Positions 52,022-59,417 of a stretch of DNA of 64,000 nucleotides are shown here, piece by piece. A program made the translations under genes and the position numbers. The notes beneath the pieces are model-generated. The model was not told the DNA's origin. It worked only from the letters and a program-made list of their open reading frames with translations, and made no database searches. The DNA comes from Halorubrum hochsteinianum. Its GTDB lineage: Archaea; Halobacteriota; Halobacteria; Halobacteriales; Haloferacaceae. Within the stretch, counting starts at the first letter, position 1. Every line of letters starts with the position of its first letter. The stretch covers positions 124,001-188,000 of the forward strand of contig NZ_CP098415.1 of the NCBI RefSeq assembly GCF_023702125.1, in the 5' to 3' direction.

Positions 52022-52174
52022 ATGGACGCCGTCTCTCGGAACGAACGGTATCACCTCGTCTGTCGCGAGTGCCGGCTGGAACGCCTGTGTGACGCCGCGG
52101 TCGACGCGAACGGGCTCCGGCGCGAACACGTCGACGAAACCGGTCACCGCGTCGCCGTCGAGCGGGTGGAGTAA
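52022..52174 (+). CDS. Small Cys-containing protein (50 residues)
   Basis: Too short for most gene finders. It begins MDAVSRNERYHLVCRECRLERLCDAAVDANG and has CRECRLERLC, three Cys, with two His later (EHVDETGH), a likely zinc-binding mini-domain (CxxC plus Cys and His). The frame also allows an upstream ATG at 51995, giving nine more residues. I see similar CxxC-(x)n-ETGH proteins in haloarchaea by memory only. It sits between the helicase and the convergent peptidase gene. Probable function: unknown, perhaps nucleic acid or protein binding. Confidence 0.6.
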   Translation: MDAVSRNERYHLVCRECRLERLCDAAVDANGLRREHVDETGHRVAVERVE

Positions 52175-52229
52175 CGGACCGAATCGGGCGGCCGGACGGA
52201 CGCCGGCGGGGGACCCGGCGGCGACCCCC

Positions 52230-53405
52230 TCAGACGACGTTCGAGTCGATGTCCCGCGGGAAGGTGGTGAGCGTCTCGGTCCCCGACTCGGTGATCGCCA
52301 CCGTGTCGGAGTGGCGGTAGCCGCACTCGTCCGTGTACAGGCCGGGCTCGATCGTGTAGACGTGGCCGGGCCGCATCACGGCGTCGTCGCCGTCGTAACG
52401 CTCGCCCCAGCCGCGGTCGATGTACGGCGGTTCGTGGCCGCCGAGACCGATGTTGTGACCGACGTGGTGTTGCGCCAGGTCGGTCACGCCCTGTTCCTCG
52501 AAGTAGTCCCAGACGACCTGATCGACCTCGGCGACCGGCACGCCCGGTCCCAAGGCGTCGATGGCGAGCGTCTGCGCCTCCAGCATGAGTTCGAAGTAGT
52601 GCTCCTGTTCGTCGGAGTAGTCGCCGACGAACATCGTCCGCTCCAGCTCCGAGCGGTAACCGTCGACGTTCGCGGTCGCGCCCGTGACAAGCACGTCGCC
52701 CTCGGAGAGCCGCTCGTTCGGCGTGTGACCGTGGGGGAGCGCGGTCTCCTCGCCGGAGATGTAGCCGGCGTGGACCGGGCCGTCGCCGCGGACGCGGACG
52801 CTGTAGTCGTCGCCGAGCGTGTCGAGCATGGCTCTGGACGCGTCGGTCGACGCGCGCTGCGAGACGGTCGCCGGGTGCGCGCCCGGCTCGGAGTAGTCGG
52901 CGAGGTAGCGGTGGCCGAGGTTCGCCCACTTCGCGGACTCGCGGATCAGGTCGACCTCGTCGTCGGACTTCGCCCAGCGCATCCGGTCGACCCACGACTG
53001 GGTCTCGACGTCGAGGAACTCGGAGAACGCGGGCCCCTCGTACCCCATCACGCCCGGCGGGCCGTCGGCGTCGGCGGCGACCGAGTCGACGCCGAGCCCG
53101 TTCAGCATCTCGACGGCGGCGGCGACCGGCTCGCCGCCGGGGTAGTCGAAGTAGTCGTGGACCGCGTCGATCCGCGGGTTCGGCGAGACGCGCTCGACCT
53201 CCAGCCGCGGGACGGTGATCTCGACGCGGTCGTCGGTGACCGCAAGGACGACCGGGCGCTCCGTCTGGATGTGGTGGAAGCCGGTGAGGTACTCGATGGA
53301 CGTCGCGCCGACCCACGTCGCGGCGTCGGCGTCGGTCGCTGCGAGGCGGTCTCGGACGGCTGCGAGCCGGTCCGCGAAGGCCGACTCGGGAAGTCGCGTG
53401 GCCAT
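52230..53405 (-). CDS. M24 family aminopeptidase (Xaa-Pro type)
   Basis: A 391-residue creatinase/prolidase-like protein with the N-terminal creatinase_N domain (about 1-150) and the pita-bread catalytic domain (about 155-391). Metal-ligand motifs seen are NVDGYRSELERTM, HHVGHNIGL, YTIEPGLYTDECGY and the C-terminal Glu region near TVAITESG. In typical prolidases the first motif has two Asp; here the second is Glu (SELERT), so activity may be changed or the protein may be a relative such as creatinase-like hydrolases. It starts at 53405 near a divergent gene-free stretch. Confidence 0.85.
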   Translation of the reverse strand: MATRLPESAFADRLAAVRDRLAATDADAATWVGATSIEYLTGFHHIQTERPVVLAVTDDRVEITVPRLEVERVSPNPRIDAVHDYFDYPGGEPVAAAVEMLNGLGVDSVAADADGPPGVMGYEGPAFSEFLDVETQSWVDRMRWAKSDDEVDLIRESAKWANLGHRYLADYSEPGAHPATVSQRASTDASRAMLDTLGDDYSVRVRGDGPVHAGYISGEETALPHGHTPNERLSEGDVLVTGATANVDGYRSELERTMFVGDYSDEQEHYFELMLEAQTLAIDALGPGVPVAEVDQVVWDYFEEQGVTDLAQHHVGHNIGLGGHEPPYIDRGWGERYDGDDAVMRPGHVYTIEPGLYTDECGYRHSDTVAITESGTETLTTFPRDIDSNVV

Positions 53406-53546
53406 ACCTCACGATGAACGAACGGGCCGATAAACGGTCGGGTAGCGGAACGGTAGCGGCGTCGGCGTCGACGCCGGTGCCGGGGTCGAGGCCGCGCCGG
53501 TGCCGACGTCAGGAACGGAAGCGGTGCCGCGGTCGTTCCGGGCGGA

Positions 53547-54158
53547 TCAGTTCTCGCGGCGGGCGAACGCGAGGTTGCCGGAGACGTTCTTGATGTAGGC
53601 GGTCACGGTCTCGCCCTCCTGTGCGCCGGGGACGAAGATCGTGTACTCGCCGCGCTCGGCGACGCCGTCGCCCTTGCGCCCGGTGCCGACGATCTCGAGT
53701 TCGTACGTGTTGCCCGACTCGACGGCGTCCTCCTGCCGCTGGGTGTTCTGCGTGTTCTGCTTCGCGACCGGACGGAACGCCCCGCAGGCCTCACAGCGGA
53801 GCATCGGCGTCCGGTTCTCCGTCTCCAGCCGGGTGTCCGGGAGGCCGCACTCCGAGCAGGTGACGAACGACTCGATGTACGAGTCGATCGCGGCCTGGAA
53901 GTCGCGCTCGCGGAAGTTCCCGCTGTAGCGGGCGCGGCCGTCCTCGTACTGCCCGGCCGTGCCGAGCTCCTGCTGGATCTTCGAGTGGACGTGTTCGGGG
54001 TCGCGGCTCAGCGCGTCTGCGATTCCGGAGAGGTTCGTCAGGCGGGTGAACGCCCCGTCCTTCTGGGCTTCGGGGTCCGGAACGGAGAGCCGCTCGTCGG
54101 AGCCGCCCAGGTCCGGGACCTCGTCCATCGCGCGGTCGAGGCTCGATTCGTAATCCAT
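53547..54158 (-). CDS. eif2b: Translation initiation factor aIF2 subunit beta with TRAM domain
   Basis: A 203-residue protein with the aIF2-beta fold: a helical N-terminal part, a central alpha/beta domain (SKIQQELGTAG... FQAAIDSYIESFVTCSECGLPDTRL), and a C4 zinc ribbon with Cys in CSECG and MLRCEACGA. The C-terminal 65 residues form a TRAM domain (ELEIVGTGRKGDGVAERGEYTIFVPGAQEGE), an RNA-binding fusion. It binds initiator tRNA with aIF2-gamma and -alpha. The ATG at 54158 follows a TATA at 54226-54234 by about 68 nt. Notably, the initiator tRNA gene lies 400 bases upstream. Confidence 0.92.
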   Translation of the reverse strand: MDYESSLDRAMDEVPDLGGSDERLSVPDPEAQKDGAFTRLTNLSGIADALSRDPEHVHSKIQQELGTAGQYEDGRARYSGNFRERDFQAAIDSYIESFVTCSECGLPDTRLETENRTPMLRCEACGAFRPVAKQNTQNTQRQEDAVESGNTYELEIVGTGRKGDGVAERGEYTIFVPGAQEGETVTAYIKNVSGNLAFARREN

Positions 54159-54434
54159 ACGAGAGCGAACGACAGCGCGACGGAAATCGCTTCCGGGTTC
54201 GGGGTCGATCGATGACGACGATCGCTTATAAAGAACGACGCGGTCGACGCGTGCCTCCGAGGGCGACGACTCGGCGGCCCTCGCCGCCGTACCGCGGATC
54301 GGTCGTCGTTTCTCCTGTATCGACCGCAAGTTGGACAGGGCCAACCACTCTTTGAGGATTTCAACGGAGCCCAACGGAGCCGAACGAGAGGGAGAAACGG
54401 ACGCCGGACTCGGCGTGTGGCGTCCGTCCAGAAG
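54159..54434. other. Gene-free region upstream of aIF2-beta
   Basis: No credible gene in 276 bases. A TATA box for aIF2-beta lies at 54226-54234. The stretch 54330-54410 contains a short direct repeat, CGGAGCCCAACGGAGCC. The minus-strand translation LKEWLALSNLRSIQEK (about 54300-54356) has a protein-like look and could be a transposase or integrase remnant; that is weak. Confidence 0.45.
54226..54234 (-). promoter_or_regulatory. TATA box of the aIF2-beta gene
   Basis: CTTTATAAG on the minus strand, 68-76 nt before the ATG at 54158, implying a leader of roughly 45 nt. The same bases can be read as a TATA on the plus strand. Confidence 0.6.
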
Positions 54435-54455
54435 TAGCGGGAGGTAGATTTGAAC
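54435..54455 (-). repeat. Direct copy of the initiator tRNA 3' end
   Basis: The 21 bases match exactly those at 54571-54591, the 3' end of the tRNA gene (discriminator base, acceptor arm and part of the T-arm). A 136-base offset separates the copies. Such a duplicate is what an integrated element leaves behind as an attachment site. Confidence 0.75.
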
Positions 54456-54483
54456 CACGGTCACTCCGCTTCCTCCGTTCCCT

Positions 54484-54591
54484 GATTCAAATCTGCTCCG
54501 GGGCTATCTCGTCGACGACGCCGTTCACGCCTCGCTGCGCTCGCCGTTCACGGTTGTCGTCGACAGAAGATAGCGGGAGGTAGATTTGAAC
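54484..54591. repeat. Imperfect inverted repeat reaching into the tRNA gene
   Basis: Left arm 54484-54519 and right arm 54556-54591 are imperfect complements, with the perfect parts GCTATC/GATAGC (54503-54508 with 54569-54574) and GTCGACGAC/GTCGTCGAC (54511-54519 with 54556-54564). The right arm holds the tRNA 3' end. Between them is GCCGTTCACG twice, around CTCGCTGCGCTCG. Thus there is an inverted copy of the tRNA's T-arm and acceptor as well as a direct one. Confidence 0.72.
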
Positions 54592-54645
54592 TACCGATCT
54601 CCGGGTTATGAGCCCGGCGGAATCTCCTGGCTATCCCATCCCGCT
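54571..54645 (-). tRNA. Initiator tRNA-Met (CAT)
   Basis: The minus-strand sequence folds into a 75-nt cloverleaf beginning AGCGGGA and ending TCCCGCTA. The anticodon loop is CTCATAA with the CAT anticodon. The A1:U72 pair at the end of the acceptor stem and three G:C pairs at the base of the anticodon stem (GGG/CCC) are initiator features. The T-loop is GTTCAAATC. No intron was seen and no CCA is encoded. It lies upstream of aIF2-beta on the same strand and next to duplicated copies of its 3' end. Confidence 0.95.
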
Positions 54646-54761
54646 ATCGTAGCAAAACCGCGTGCGAGTGTTAAGGGTTCTGATCCCGCCGCCCGTGTGC
54701 GATTCGTCCACGCGTCTGCCACGGGTTTCAGTCCCGTCACGCGGGCCGGCCGCCGGTCGGG

Positions 54762-55004
54762 TCACTCTCCGTTCGCGTCGTCGGCCACCTCTCCTCCCCT
54801 CGCCGCCACGGCCTTGATCCGGATCCGGAGCGCGAGCACGGCGACGGCGGCGAACCCCACCGTCACGGCGACGTCGGCCGGGTCGCCGGAGAGCGCGCGC
54901 TGCGCGGTGAGCCCCGCCATCAGCGCGAACATCAGCGCCAACAGCCCCGCGATCGGGACCACGTACCCCTCGGTGAACGCCGACCCGCCGGATTCGTCGC
55001 TCAT
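54762..55004 (-). CDS. Small membrane protein, unknown
   Basis: An 80-residue protein with two hydrophobic segments (about residues 14-33 and 43-62) and charged ends. I do not recognise it. It opens MSDESGGSAFTEGYVVPIAG and has an Arg/Lys-rich loop at LRIRIKAVAARGGE. It is divergent from the acyl-CoA synthetase gene. Confidence 0.6.
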   Translation of the reverse strand: MSDESGGSAFTEGYVVPIAGLLALMFALMAGLTAQRALSGDPADVAVTVGFAAVAVLALRIRIKAVAARGGEVADDANGE

Positions 55005-55102
55005 TTCCTCTCCGTCCGCGGGCTACCCTGAAAAGCCTCCCGCGGCGACCGTTCGTTGCGCCGGCCGCAAACGATTTTACTCATCATCGATAGTGATAGA
55101 CG

Positions 55103-56719
55103 ATGCATAAGCCGCTGCTGACGACGGACTTCCTGGACCGGGCGCGTCGACACTACGCCGACGAGGAGGCGGTCCTCGCGGTCGACGGGACGCGATACAC
55201 GTACGCGGAGCTAGGAGAGCGCGCCGACCGGTTCTCCGCCGCGTTACAGGACCGCGGGATCGAGAAGGGTGACCGCGTCGCGGTGTTGGACCCGAACACG
55301 CACTACCACCTGGAGGCCGCCTACGGCGCGATGCAGGTCGGCGCGGTCCACACGCCGCTGAACTACCGGCTCACGCCCGACGACTTCTCGTACATGCTCT
55401 CGGACGCCGGGGTCGACGCCATCTACGCCGACGCCGAGTACGCCGCGAACGTCGAGGCGGTCCGCGACGAGGTGCCGACCGAGACGTTCCTCACGAACGA
55501 CGCCGACGCGGTCGAGGGCGACTGGGAGTCGTTCGACGCCGCGCTCGACGAGGCGGACCCCGACGCCTACGAGCGCCCGGAGATGGACGAGGACGAGGTG
55601 ATCACGATCAACTACACCTCGGGGACGACCGGCGACCCGAAGGGCGTCTGCCGCACCCACCGCGCCGAGACGCTCCACGCGTACCTCATCTCGATCCACC
55701 AGGAGATCACCGACGACGACGTGTACCTCTGGACGCTGCCGATGTTCCACGTCAACGGGTGGGGCCACATCTACGCGATCACCGGCATGGGGGCGCGCCA
55801 CGTCTGTACCCGCGGGGTCGACGTGGCGGAGACGTTCGACCGGATCCGCGGCGAGGACGTGTCGTACTTCTGTGCGGCACCGACCGTGCTCAACATGCTC
55901 GGCGACCACCACGCCGAACACGGCGGCGCGACGACCGGCGACGCCGACGTGCGGGTCGCGACCGCGGGCGCGGCCCCGCCGGAGGCGACGATCCGCACCG
56001 TCGAGGAGGAGTTCGGCTGGGACCTCAAACACGTGTACGGCGCGACCGAGACGGGACCGCTCGTGACGACCTCGGACGCGAAGCGCCACTTCGACGCCGA
56101 CGCCGACGACCGCTTCGGGGTGAAGAAGACGCAGGGGATCGGCTACCTCGGCACCGACGTGCGCGTCGTCGACGAGGACGGCGAGGACGTGGCCGCCGAC
56201 GGCGAGACGATCGGCGAGATCGTCGTCCGCGGCAACCAGGTGATGGACCGCTACTGGAACAAGCCCGAGGCCACCGAGGCGGCGTTCTCGGAGCGGCTGG
56301 AGGGGTACTACCACATGGGCGACCTCGCCGTCGTTGACGAGGACGGGTTCGTCTCGATCCAGGACCGCAAGAAGGACATCATCATCTCCGGCGGCGAGAA
56401 CATCTCCTCGATCGAACTGGAGGACACCCTCTTCGAGCACGACGCCGTCTCCGACGTCGCCGTCATCCCCGCCCCCGACGAGCGCTGGGGCGAGACGCCG
56501 AAGGCGTTCGTCGTCCCCGAGAGCGGCGACTCCGACGACGCGGGCGCGACGACGGAGGAGCTCAAGGCGTTCGTCCGGGAGCGCGTCGCCGACTACAAGA
56601 CGCCCGGCGAGGTGGAGTTCGTCGAGGCGCTCCCGACGACCGCCACCGGGAAGATCCAGAAGTACGAACTGCGCGAACGCGAGTGGGACGAGGAGGATCG
56701 GATGGTCGGGGAGGGGTAG
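55103..56719 (+). CDS. Acyl-CoA synthetase (AMP-forming)
   Basis: Adenylate-forming ligase of 538 residues that activates a carboxylic acid to its CoA ester. Motifs: INYTSGTTGDPKGVCRTHR (near residue 168, phosphate loop), LPMFHVNGWGHIY, YGATETGP, GYLGTDVRV, the hinge GYYHMGDLAVVDEDGFVSIQDRKKD, ISGGENISSIELE, and the Lys in TATGKIQKYELR near the end. The chain-length preference cannot be told; medium or long chain is likely from the family. A TATA-like gattttac (55073-55080) is about 25 nt from the ATG. Confidence 0.92.
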   Translation: MHKPLLTTDFLDRARRHYADEEAVLAVDGTRYTYAELGERADRFSAALQDRGIEKGDRVAVLDPNTHYHLEAAYGAMQVGAVHTPLNYRLTPDDFSYMLSDAGVDAIYADAEYAANVEAVRDEVPTETFLTNDADAVEGDWESFDAALDEADPDAYERPEMDEDEVITINYTSGTTGDPKGVCRTHRAETLHAYLISIHQEITDDDVYLWTLPMFHVNGWGHIYAITGMGARHVCTRGVDVAETFDRIRGEDVSYFCAAPTVLNMLGDHHAEHGGATTGDADVRVATAGAAPPEATIRTVEEEFGWDLKHVYGATETGPLVTTSDAKRHFDADADDRFGVKKTQGIGYLGTDVRVVDEDGEDVAADGETIGEIVVRGNQVMDRYWNKPEATEAAFSERLEGYYHMGDLAVVDEDGFVSIQDRKKDIIISGGENISSIELEDTLFEHDAVSDVAVIPAPDERWGETPKAFVVPESGDSDDAGATTEELKAFVRERVADYKTPGEVEFVEALPTTATGKIQKYELREREWDEEDRMVGEG

Positions 56720-56752
56720 TCGCTCGGCGGGATCGGGAGGCGGTCGGACCGA

Positions 56753-57154
56753 TCAGGCCTCTCCGTCGTCGGTTTCGTCGCCGGCGTCGTCGACCGCCCC
56801 GGAGCCGCCGTTCTCGCCCGGGTCGCCCGACTCGATGCGTTCCTCGGCGTCGCCGCCGGAGTCGCTCAGTCGGTCGGTGTCGATGCTCACGCCGGGCGGC
56901 GTCACGACGAGGAACCCCCGGAAGTGTATCAGCTCGCCGTCCATGTCCTTCACGTCGCGCGCGAAGGGGGCGGCCAGCTCGTTGAGGTCGCCGTCTATCG
57001 ACAGCACCAGCGTGTTCCCGTAGTCGACGCTGCGGACCCACTCCTCCGGGTCGGTCGTGCCGTCCAAGACGCCCAGGACGACGTCGCCGGCGGCCGCGAA
57101 CGCCTCGTCCATCTTCGCCTCGGCGTCCCGCAGGTCGAGGTCCCAGTCGCTCAT
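56753..57154 (-). CDS. Haloarchaeal uncharacterised protein (DUF5779-like)
   Basis: A 133-residue cytoplasmic protein. Residues about 1-95 resemble a haloarchaeal family that I recall as DUF5779 (number from memory): DLDLRDAEAKMDEA, VVLGVLDGTTDPEEWVRSV, LVLSIDGDLNELAAPFARDVKDMDGELIHFRGFLVVTPPGVSIDTDRL. The last 35 residues are acidic and disordered, probably not conserved. The ATG at 57154 (MSDWDLDLRD) was chosen; the long upstream frame is low-complexity. It is divergent from the DsbA-like gene. Confidence 0.75.
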   Translation of the reverse strand: MSDWDLDLRDAEAKMDEAFAAAGDVVLGVLDGTTDPEEWVRSVDYGNTLVLSIDGDLNELAAPFARDVKDMDGELIHFRGFLVVTPPGVSIDTDRLSDSGGDAEERIESGDPGENGGSGAVDDAGDETDDGEA

Positions 57155-57301
57155 ACGTGGGGGTCGACAGGCGGCGGCAAAAGCGTTCGGGAGCGCCGCC
57201 GTCGCGACGCGATCCGCCACCCCGGTCCGCGGCCGCGGTCCCCCGCAGTCCGCCGGGGACGGTCGCGGTGTGGTTAAGTGCGTTCCCGACCGATCGGCGG
57301 T

Positions 57302-57964
57302 ATGAGACACACGCGGCGGTCCCTGCTCGCGGCGGGAGCGGCGGTCGGCGTCGCCGGCCTCGCCGGTTGTTCGGGCGGCGGCGGAAACGACGGACTCAGC
57401 TTCGACGCCGGGGCGTACGACTGCGACCTGTCGGAGCCGTCCGACCCCGACCTCGACTACCGACCGACGCTCGGCGACCCCGACGCCGACGTGACCGTTC
57501 AGGTCTTCGAGGACTTCACCTGCGGACACTGTGCGACGTATAACCTCGACCACTTCCCGACGATCCGCGAGGAGTACGTCGAACCCGGTGACATCCACTA
57601 CCAGCACCGGGACTTCCCGCTCCCCGTCAACGAGCGGTGGGCGGTCCCGGTTGCGAGCGCGGCCCGGGGCGTCGGCGTTCGCCACGGCGACGAGGCGTTC
57701 TTCGAGTTCGCCTCGGCGGCCTACGAGTCGCAGGGGAGCTACGGACAGGGTAGCGCGACCGAGGAGATGCCGGGCGGCGCGGACCCCTGCGCGGTCCTCG
57801 CCGACATGGAATACACGCCGTACGCGGACGCCATCCAGAGCGACAAGTCGGAGGGTGAGTCGATGGGGGTCGGCGGAACGCCGGCGATCTTCGTGAACGG
57901 GAACCCGGTTCAGGAGGGGTACTCCGCGGAAGCGATCTCGTCGGCGATCGACGCCGAACTCTGA
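57302..57964 (+). CDS. DsbA-like thioredoxin-fold lipoprotein
   Basis: A 220-residue exported thiol-disulfide protein. It has a twin-arginine signal (TRRSLLAAG), a lipobox LAGC with Cys23, then a thioredoxin fold with the active-site CGHC (Cys74, Cys77) after VTVQVFEDFT. A helical insertion and the cis-Pro loop GGTPAIFVNG follow. It probably catalyses disulfide formation or shuffling on the outer surface. The ATG at 57302 places RR at residues 5-6. Confidence 0.9.
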   Translation: MRHTRRSLLAAGAAVGVAGLAGCSGGGGNDGLSFDAGAYDCDLSEPSDPDLDYRPTLGDPDADVTVQVFEDFTCGHCATYNLDHFPTIREEYVEPGDIHYQHRDFPLPVNERWAVPVASAARGVGVRHGDEAFFEFASAAYESQGSYGQGSATEEMPGGADPCAVLADMEYTPYADAIQSDKSEGESMGVGGTPAIFVNGNPVQEGYSAEAISSAIDAEL

Positions 57965-58043
57965 GGCCCGAGCGCCGTCCCCGATACCGAACGCGTTTCC
58001 CGGAGCGTCGATCTTTTGCCCGTTCGTTCCGTTTTATAAACGG

Positions 58044-59342
58044 ATGAGCGACGCCGACCTCTCCCCCGAGGCCGACACCTCCCACGCCCCAGAGGCGGAC
58101 GCCGCGGACCGCCGCCGCCGCCTCGGTGCGGTCGTCCTCGCGGTGCTGATCTCGCAGGTCCTCCTCTACCCCGGCGTGCCGAACCTGGTGGTCGCGCTCG
58201 GCGCGCCGGCCGGCATCGACGCCGGGATGTGGTTCCTCGTCGCAGAGTTCGGCGCGTTCGTGACGTTCGCGGTCGTCTGGGGCGCGCTCTCGGACGCGCT
58301 CGGCAGGCGGATCCCCCTGATCGCCGTCGGCGCGTTCGGCGGCGCGGCCTCGTACGTCGCGCTGGCGTCCCTGCCGGGTCTGGGCCTCGGATTCGGGGCC
58401 GCGCTCCTCGTCCGCGTCGTCGGGGGCGCGCTCACCATCGGCGCGTTCTCGCTGTCGATCACCCTGCTCATGGACCTCCGCGGCGGCAACGGCCGCAACA
58501 TGGGGACCGCCGGACTCGCGATCGGTCTCGGCGCGGCGGTCGGCTCCGTCGTCGGGGGGTCGCTCGCCGACCTCGACGCGCTGTACCCCGTGTACGCCGG
58601 CGCGGTCGTGCTGGCCGGGGCGGGGGCGCTCGCGGCGACCGTCGACGACCGCGCGGCGACGGCTTCGAGCGGCGAGGTCGCCGATGGGGAAGCGGTCGAG
58701 GCGACGGAGTCGGTCGGCTTCCGCGACGTGCTCGCGCGGGCGCGGACGACGCCCGGCCTCCTCGTCCCGCTCGCGTTCGGCTTCGTCGACCGACTGACCG
58801 CGGGCTTCTTCGCCCTCGTCGGCGTGTACTACTTTCAGGACCCGGCAACGTTCGGCCTGTCGGCGGGCGCGGCGGGCGCGACGCTCGCGCTCTTCTTCGT
58901 CCCGTTCGCGCTGCTCCAGTCCCCGTTCGGCGCGCTCTCGGACCGGATCGGTCGCTTCCTGCCCGTGGTCGCCGGATCGGTCGCGTACGGCGTCGTCACG
59001 GTCGGCGTCGGTGTCGCACCGTCGTACCCGATCGCCGCGGCGCTGATGATGCTCGTCGGGGTCTGCGGCGCGCTGATGGCCCCGGCGACGATGGCGCTCG
59101 TCACCGACCTCGTGGAGCCGGAGGTGCGCGGCGCGGCGATGGGCCTGTTCAACGTGTTCGGCTCGCTCGGCTTTCTGACCGGATTCCTCATCGGCGGGGG
59201 CGCGACCGACGCGTTCGGCTACACGCCGGCGTTCCTCGCGGTCGGCGGGCTGGAACTGGCCATCGCGCTCGCGCTGCTGCCGGCGGTCCGCTCGCTGTCG
59301 CCCGGGGCGGGGCTGATCGGCCGACTCGGGGCCGAGGGCTGA
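58044..59342 (+). CDS. Major facilitator superfamily transporter
   Basis: A 432-residue membrane protein with 12 predicted TM helices. The MFS loop signature between helices 2 and 3 reads GALSDALGRRIPL, and the related loop in the second half is GALSDRIGRFLPV. This two-fold symmetry and the Gly/Ala-rich helices fit a drug or small-molecule efflux (DHA1-type) carrier. Substrate unknown. It is followed 75 bases later by the repeat protein gene on the same strand. Confidence 0.9.
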   Translation: MSDADLSPEADTSHAPEADAADRRRRLGAVVLAVLISQVLLYPGVPNLVVALGAPAGIDAGMWFLVAEFGAFVTFAVVWGALSDALGRRIPLIAVGAFGGAASYVALASLPGLGLGFGAALLVRVVGGALTIGAFSLSITLLMDLRGGNGRNMGTAGLAIGLGAAVGSVVGGSLADLDALYPVYAGAVVLAGAGALAATVDDRAATASSGEVADGEAVEATESVGFRDVLARARTTPGLLVPLAFGFVDRLTAGFFALVGVYYFQDPATFGLSAGAAGATLALFFVPFALLQSPFGALSDRIGRFLPVVAGSVAYGVVTVGVGVAPSYPIAAALMMLVGVCGALMAPATMALVTDLVEPEVRGAAMGLFNVFGSLGFLTGFLIGGGATDAFGYTPAFLAVGGLELAIALALLPAVRSLSPGAGLIGRLGAEG

Positions 59343-59417
59343 GGGCCGCGTTCGGAGACTACTGCGGCCCTTTGTGTCACCGGTGTTAATTTAAATACGG
59401 CGGCGCAACGCCGAATC

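Noticed and set aside
54290-54360. Transposase or integrase remnant before the tRNA
   Set aside because: The short peptide LKEWLALSNLRSIQEK looks protein-like but is too short to assign; kept only as a remark in the gap description.
54435-54510. A second tRNA gene beside the initiator tRNA
   Set aside because: Only the 3' end sequences are repeated; there is no anticodon arm, D-arm or 5' acceptor partner, so these are partial copies.
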